Of a stretch of 64,000 bases of DNA, positions 58,434-64,000 are shown one piece after another; the first letter of the stretch is position 1, and each line of letters begins with the position of its first letter. Origin of the DNA: Agelas oroides (lineage: Eukaryota; Porifera; Demospongiae; Agelasida; Agelasidae); assembly GCA_949130485.1 (NCBI GenBank), contig OX422183.1:32546849-32610848 (forward strand). Direction: 5' to 3'. The notes beneath the pieces were generated by a model that saw only the letters and a program-made list of their open reading frames with translations, made no database searches and was not told the DNA's origin. Both the position numbers and the translations under genes were made by a program.

Positions 58434-61365
58434 TTAAAAGGAGTGAACATCTTTTGGAGTACATGGAAAAACCAGTTTACAAATTTGTCTTGGTTGTTGG
58501 GCCAACTTTAAGATCAATAGGGCTTTATCAGTTGCATTTAAGCACAGGAACTGGCTTCCCTCTATCTTGCACATGGCATCAATGAGGTCCTTTCTTTCAT
58601 CTTTTAAGGCATGGCAGTGTAGTAAAAAGTGTTCTTCATTTTCTATATCAGCGGAGCATATCTTACACAGCCTTTGTTGGAGAGGTCGTGCAGCACACCC
58701 GAAACGGCCTGTTTCTACTTCCAACGGCAGGCATCCCATTCTCAGTGCAGCCATTACTCTTCTCCAGTCTGCCGGGATAGGGCCTGTCACATATGGTTCA
58801 GCAGTGGGGAGGGGTTTGATTTCTCTATAGAGTCTGAGCCTGCCTGTCGTTTCAGAGCCTCTGGGGAAAGTCCAGATGGACCTCTTCCATTCTTGTAACT
58901 CTCTGTCAGTCAAGGCATCCCACACAGAATCTAGGAAGTCTTTCCGGTTGAACAACATCAGATCAGGATTGAACTGACACTCCTAGAGTAGCTCCCTAAC
59001 GTCTGCTGCCCAGTTATGCACTCCCCTGTCAGCCAAGTTGCAGCTCCATCTGAAGACATCCCCTGTCAGCCTCCCATCAGGCAGGGTGCAGAGCCTATGC
59101 CAAAGTCTTAAAACAGCAAGTCTGGTATGTACTCTCATAGGGACCCAGCCCATTTCTCCTTGTAATGCAGCAATAGGGACACTCATACTTACATTTAGAA
59201 AGAAACGCATTGCTCTATTTTGAATTACTTGTATTTTACTGTGAAACTTGAAACCCCACAATCCTGCTGAGTAGTCCACTACACTAACCACAAGGGACTG
59301 GAAGAGCTTAGTGAAGGCTGAGTATGGGAACCCACCAGCTGATCTACTCTTACTGATCAACCTACTAAGGGATCTATTGGCATTTGTGACTATGTGATTA
59401 ACTGACTCAGTCATATCCCAATGTTCATTTACCCAGAAACCAAGGTATTTGTAAGTATGGGCAAGAGTGATGGGGTTTGTTCCCACCTGGAAGTTAAAAT
59501 CTGTTTGGGGGAAACGTTTGCCTTTCTTCCTGAAGTGAATTACATTAGATTTCTTTGTATTGATACTTAGACCCCATGTACTGCACCAGGTGTGTACAAC
59601 ATCTAACAGCTTTTGCAGACCTTGCTCTTTCTCAGTCAGCAGGATTATATCATCAGCATAGACAAGTGTGGAAATCATTCTACTGTCACACTGAATGCCT
59701 ATACCTAAATCATTAATCTGGAGGATTAGGTCATTGATGTACATGCTAAAGAGTGCAGGGGATAGGAGGCAGCCCTGTTTGACTCCTTTGTCTACAGAAA
59801 ACCAGTCTGATAGTTTGTCATTGACTCGTACACTGCTTAGAACCCTGGAGTACATTGCTTTTAGGGCACCTAAAAAGGGCCCATGCACCCCCAAACCCTC
59901 CACCTTTTGCCACAGGTATTCTCGCAGGACTGAATCAAAAGCTTTGCGGAGATCTATAAAAGCTGCAAAGGTAGCCTTCCCACAGGCTTTCCTAGATCCA
60001 ACCACTGAAGATAAGGTAAAAAGGTGGTCCTGGGTGCACCGACCCTTCCTGAAACCATTTTGTTCATCTGCTAGAAGATTACTATCTTCTAGCCAACAAT
60101 TCAACCTCTGGTTTAGGATCTTAGAGTATGCTTTCAAAACCACAGATTGGAGGCAAATGCCTCGATAGTCTTGGGGATTTTGGGACACAGTGCTACCTTT
60201 GGGGATGGGTTGAATTATACCTTTGCTCCAAGGAGTAGGGGTAATTGAGTTTTTGAAACAAAACTGAAAAAGTTGATGCAGAAACTGAATGCAGTCATCC
60301 TGCTTGAGGAAAGCTGGTTTCAAGTTATCTGCTCCTGCAGCTTTATTATTATCAGCACTCAATACTGCTGCTTTAACCTCCTCATAGGATATGTCTACAT
60401 TCAGTTCACTAGCATCTACAGGGTTTTGGTGGGTAAGGAGTATGTCTAATTGTGAAGGGGGCTGTCCTACAGCTGAAGGCTCTCCCAAAAACAGGATTCT
60501 AAAGTATTCACCCCAACAGTTCACTACGTCTTCAGGCTGCTTAACTTCACAACAGTTCACTACGTCTTCAGGCTGCTTAACTTCATTACCACTGGAGTCA
60601 ATTACTGAGGCAGGGAGTTTGGATTTTTCACGTACACCAAGGTTGTTAAAATACTTCCAGAAAGCTTTAGGGTTTTTCTTACATTTGTGTAGTAGCTCTT
60701 GGTGCTCCTTAGCTTTGTGTGTGCGCTTCGCATATCTTACTGCACTATCAAACTTCTTCTGGGTTTGCCTGTGGATGTTTAGCTTGGAGAGATTTTTCCT
60801 ATCTCTTGACCAAGAATGAAATGTCTTTCTGAGATCTTTTCTCAGCTGAGACAGCTCTGGTCCCCACCAGGGTTTGTGAGAGTGTCTCTTTGAGTCAGAG
60901 CGGGTAGGTTTATGTAGAAGTTGTGAGTCCACTAGAGTGATCATAAATAGAATCTAGGGCAACCTGGTCAGAGGGAAGGTGTTTAATGGATGCACACAAG
61001 TTTTCCATTTCCTCTCTAGCTACTGTTGTTTTAAAATAATCTTCAGTTAGGAGTGTCACATAATGGGGTGATTTGGGGTCATGGGGAGTAGGCTTAGTTG
61101 TTAATTTCAGGGAGAGGTTCCAAGTGAGGATGCTATGATCGGGAAGAGTTGAGCCAACCTGAATTTTCAGTTGGTCAACTAATTCCGGCTGAACAGAGAA
61201 CTGGCTGAAATTGTTGAGAAGCTCTATTGGGACCAGGCAATAGTCCACTAGTGACATGCCAAGTGGGGAGAAGGAAGTATACCTATTACTTTGGTCACCA
61301 AATCTACCATTTAACATGCACATGTCTGCTGATTCGAGAAAGTCTAGTAGGAGTTTGCCTAAACG
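58434..61365 (-). pseudogene. LINE ORF2: endonuclease end, reverse transcriptase, Cys/His tail
   Basis: Three open pieces belong together. 61365-60910 has FLESADMCMLNGRFGD and PDHSILTW, the C-terminal part of an AP-endonuclease-like domain. A one-base frameshift near 60945 leads into 60944-58983 (653 codons) with IQPIPKG, FRKGRCTQDHL, FAAFIDLRKAFDSV, GVKQGCLLSP and the catalytic VYADDIILL (about residue 430, near 59650). A single in-frame TAG at 58985-58983 interrupts it before the final 58982-58434 piece (same frame), which carries CKICSADIENEEHFLLHCH, a C-x2-C...H-x4-C-type zinc-binding motif usual in LINE C-termini. A 33-base in-frame tandem duplication repeats EVKQPEDVVNC. No RNase H seen. 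The clade (CR1/L2, RTE or other) is not decided. Confidence 0.85.
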
Positions 61366-61433
61366 TGGAATCTACATTGGCGCGTATGGCCGTGGAATCT
61401 TGCAATCGTACTTCCCAAATGTCACCCTCCCGG

Positions 61434-62337
61434 TGTCACGGTAAAATAGGGCCCCCCCTTAATCGGGCCCCCCCGGCCCTATTTTACCAGTAGAATGGGG
61501 CCCCCCGGCCCCATCTTACCGGTAAGATGGGGCCCAGGGGGGCCTATTTTACCGGTAAGATGGGGCCCCCTTCGTGAGAATGGGGCCCCCCCCCCTCTGA
61601 TATCAAAGTGCCTACATACTACTGGTGTGATAGACTGCTACTAGATTAAACTCCATGCAATGGGGGCCCTTACCATAGTAGAGAGACCGAGGATAGAGGC
61701 TGAGTCACCGAGGATCGAGTTGTAGAGGCGAAAGAGACCGAGGATCGAGTGGACCTATCCATTTTTGTTCACACGATGTCGATAACTAAGCACCTAGCTA
61801 GCTAAGTATACTACTGGTAGTCTTAAGATGGGCAAAGTAGGCGCCGCAGTTAGGTACATGATGTTAATTAAACCGCTATCATGCATGCATGGTGGACGGA
61901 CGGGCTATTACTGCACATGGTAAGGTCCTGAGGTATGAGTGTAGAAATACAAACGTGTAAATGAAAATAGAATTACAAGAACACAATGAAATTTGCAATG
62001 CATGTCATAACTGAATACGAACAGCTAGGAAAACTTTTGTTCGTTTTCGCAGGTTCTCGTCTGATTTACATACAGGCGGCTCTTCGAAACCGACGCCCTA
62101 TAAGTAGTCATGCCACAAGCAAAATGCCGCCTGCATGTAAATCAGACGTCCTTCTCAGTCCCTTCCATGATGCATTGATGCTTCGGCACCTTTTGCACTG
62201 GCATTGACACGTGTGCTGACAGAGCTTAAAGCGATCGCTGAAAGGGGGGCCCCAGGTTCACGGTGGGGGCCCCATGTTACCGGGAGATTGGGGCCGGGGG
62301 GGCCCCAATCTCATGGGGGCCCCAAAATTTTATGACA
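61434..62337. mobile_element. TGTCACG-TIR element with GGGGCCCC-rich arms, TSD CCGG
   Basis: Ends TGTCACGGTAAAAT and ATTTTATGACA with 4-bp direct repeats CCGG at 61430-61433 and 62338-62341. Both sides carry arrays of ATGGGGCCCC and GGCCCCATCTTACCGG words. No coding sequence. A smaller palindrome is nested at 62050-62152. Same termini and TSD length as 50499-51232. Confidence 0.75.
62050..62152. repeat. Hairpin with GTCTGATTTACATACAGGCG arms
   Basis: GTCTGATTTACATACAGGCGG (left) and its inverse CCGCCTGCATGTAAATCAGAC (right) separated by about 55 bp; probably an independent small MITE inside the larger element. Confidence 0.6.
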
Positions 62338-62341
62338 CCGG

Positions 62342-62760
62342 TCCTCCTGGTCAGTTCTCTAAAAATAAGTCGAGTACCTGTCTTTGATTAGCGATACACT
62401 AGGTTCGAAATCTTCCTGTCCCTGAGCACACTCTCATGCAGTATTTGCCCTGCACAATGAATGTTTAAAATTTCCTAGCGGCGATAATATGCCTAGAAAA
62501 AAGTTGCGCTCGGCGATAATATTCCCGAGCGATCGAATTTACTGTAGAGTTTAACACCGGCTCGCTATGATTTATATACCTCTCAGTATTTGCATGCTAT
62601 TGGAATCAGCTGTAGCTTCTCAGCATTAGTGTATGCCTACATGAACAATCTATAAAGCACATCTCACAATTGAAGGCAGGCTATAGCTAAAGGATAGCTG
62701 TACATATGCAAATCACACACATGCATGCAATCTAAAAGTCCACAATACGTCAATTAAACT
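62342..62760. other. Spacer with no recognised gene
   Basis: AT-rich sequence, including a GCGATAATAT motif repeated at about 62480 and 62512. No open frame or repeat that I can assign; part is probably the 3' UTR of the secreted protein gene. Confidence 0.4.
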
Positions 62761-63810
62761 TCACTTCACATACAGTTCAATAAAGCTAACTGCTACATCG
62801 GAGATGCAACCGGAGTCGTAGCTGCAGAGGCGAACCTCTAGGCCATCGGTGGTAGGCGATGAAAGCGTTTTACTGAAGTACGGCGGGGTGTTGAATTCGC
62901 AGCAGGTACTTGAGGGGTCGCAGTTCATTCCATCCCACAAAGGATCTTCGCCGTAGTATACCTGAGTGCAGTTTACCACTGAAACACCCGATTCGCAGAA
63001 GTAATCATTCCCAACAAAAGGTGGAATAGTAACTGAGGTCCCGTTATGATTTAATTGGAATAGTTGAACCCGTAAGGGCCATCACAGTACATGTACATGG
63101 CAGATTTTTAAGTGACATACTTATACAACTGTGTGATATGATAAACAAATAAATACAGCTACCATGACATGTAGTTTATTAGTGTCAGTTCACTGAGAGA
63201 GAAAAAGAGGAGGGGGCCCGTTATTACAAGGGCAGGCAGCGGTAGACGAACTCGTTTCACTTTCACCGACTGCAAACGACCAAATGTGCTGCCGCGATCC
63301 CACTGATCCGTGCGTAACACTGACGCCGTCCAAATAAGCCCCTTCGATGGTCCTCACTGATCCCTCGTGGTAAGGACGGAAGGCGTCCGGCGCGGACAAC
63401 TGGTAGCCAACCATCCTACCGCAAACCTGACTATATGCAATCCCACCGCTATTTGGAAATACATTGGAGTCACACACTCTATCACCAAGCCTAACTCCAC
63501 CACAAGCTCTTAGTCCGGCTACAGTAGAATTAACGATTTCCCTCCATATGCCAGGACATCGCATTGTAGGGTCAGACATATCGAGAAAAGCAATGCGATT
63601 CCATCCACTCGTTCCATTACAGGTGTCTGTACGGTTATTTCTCAGTATATTCCGAACATCCGTCTTGATTTGGTCTATCGCTGCTTGTCGGTCGGCGTGA
63701 AGGGGGCAGACACCGTTTGCAACAGGTATCATCATAGCCGGATAGCGTACCTGAGCGTAGCTACAGCTAATAGCAGCTGCAACTAGTAGCAGTACCACTG
63801 AGGTCTTCAT
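62761..63810 (-). CDS. Secreted Cys-rich protein of an uncharacterised metazoan family
   Basis: Two exons: 63810-63228 and 63032-62761 (TGA), 284 residues. The start MKTSVVLLLVAAAISCSYA is a signal peptide with cleavage likely after SYA. The mature part has paired cysteines (NGVCPLH, TDTCNG, MRCPGIW, LRACGG, RVCDS, QVCGR) and then HIWSFAVGESE. Exon 2 has PPFVGNDYFCESG, DPLWDGMNC, TCCEFNTPPYFSKTL, TTDGLEVRLCS and ends IELYVK; this string of motifs is, from memory, typical of a large secreted family in sponges, cnidarians and molluscs with fibrinogen-like context, of unknown function. Splice sites (T|GTAATA and CTCAG|TT) are inferred from phase. An unspliced version would stop at 63190 just before an AATAAA. 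Confidence 0.75.
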
Positions 63811-64000
63811 CTTGAGGTATGCACTGCATGCATGCTTGATCGTCCTTGTATCATTTATATCCACCGAAATCAGGAAATCATTAATTAATGCAGAACTTTG
63901 ACGCGCCGGGAGATTGCCTCCGGAAAGAGTGGGATTCCATGCAGCCCTTATTCCTATATGCACCAGGTGAGTCACTGTACAATCATGATCGCTGCTTTGG
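63811..64000. other. Upstream flank of the secreted protein gene
   Basis: Only 190 bases to the window edge. In-frame codons continue upstream of the chosen ATG, but an earlier start would lose the signal peptide position. On the minus strand ATATAAATGATAC (about 63848-63860) could act as a TATA-like element. Confidence 0.3.

Larger units (their letters stand above)
57528..61365 (-). mobile_element. Non-LTR retrotransposon (LINE), 5'-truncated and decayed
   Basis: Minus-strand element. Its 3' end is a (GATT)n tail (AATC repeats at about 57528-57550 on plus). It encodes the end of an endonuclease-type domain (61365-60945), a reverse transcriptase and a C-terminal Cys/His segment. Upstream coding stops at a TAG near 61365, so most of the endonuclease is missing. 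No target duplication was found. The element lies just upstream of the vault-like gene start (57312), in the same orientation. Confidence 0.85.

Noticed and set aside
57539-58437. 60-bp direct repeats considered as a CRISPR array
   Set aside because: Units are contiguous without spacers, the genome is eukaryotic, and the array lies inside a LINE.

Overview
The window is nuclear DNA of a metazoan: genes have short GT-AG introns, and the spacers are full of microsatellites, MITEs, tRNA-derived repeats and one LINE. The gene set (cilium genes plus a secreted Cys-rich family that I associate with sponges and cnidarians) suggests a non-bilaterian marine animal, most likely a sponge. This is an inference; no species marker was seen.

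Left two thirds (about 0.26-43.6 kb, minus strand): one very large dynein heavy chain gene that runs off the left edge. I could place 61 exons by eye with consistent reading phase (11,818 nt, about 3,939 residues), from the N-terminal tail through linker, AAA1-AAA4, stalk/microtubule-binding domain and AAA5. Degenerate AAA1 and AAA4 motifs point to DNHD1 rather than an axonemal or cytoplasmic motor. Its introns hold a tRNA-Thr gene, several MITE families and nested inverted repeats.

Middle (43.6-51.9 kb): three more cilium genes. IFT46 (plus) starts 188 bp from DNHD1 in divergent orientation, with a near-palindromic RFX X-box between the two starts. CFAP68/C11orf1 (minus) converges on IFT46. 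TMEM218 (plus) is divergent from CFAP68, and a 734-bp TIR element ends 9 bp before its start codon. Together these encode a dynein-like protein, an IFT-B subunit, a microtubule inner protein and a transition-zone membrane protein. All four human orthologues lie on chromosome 11, so this may be an ancient linkage.

Right (52.7-64 kb): a complete 10-exon, 402-residue conserved protein of unknown function with a coiled-coil tail (vault/SPFH-like by impression); a decayed 5'-truncated LINE carrying a 60-bp minisatellite; a second TGTCACG-TIR element; and a two-exon secreted Cys-rich protein.

Recurrent theme: in every gene here, simple repeats are oriented so that the transcript reads CA-rich or C/T-rich, and at least 15 acceptors sit directly at the end of a (CA)n tract. 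Exon boundaries were placed by eye and have no transcript support.
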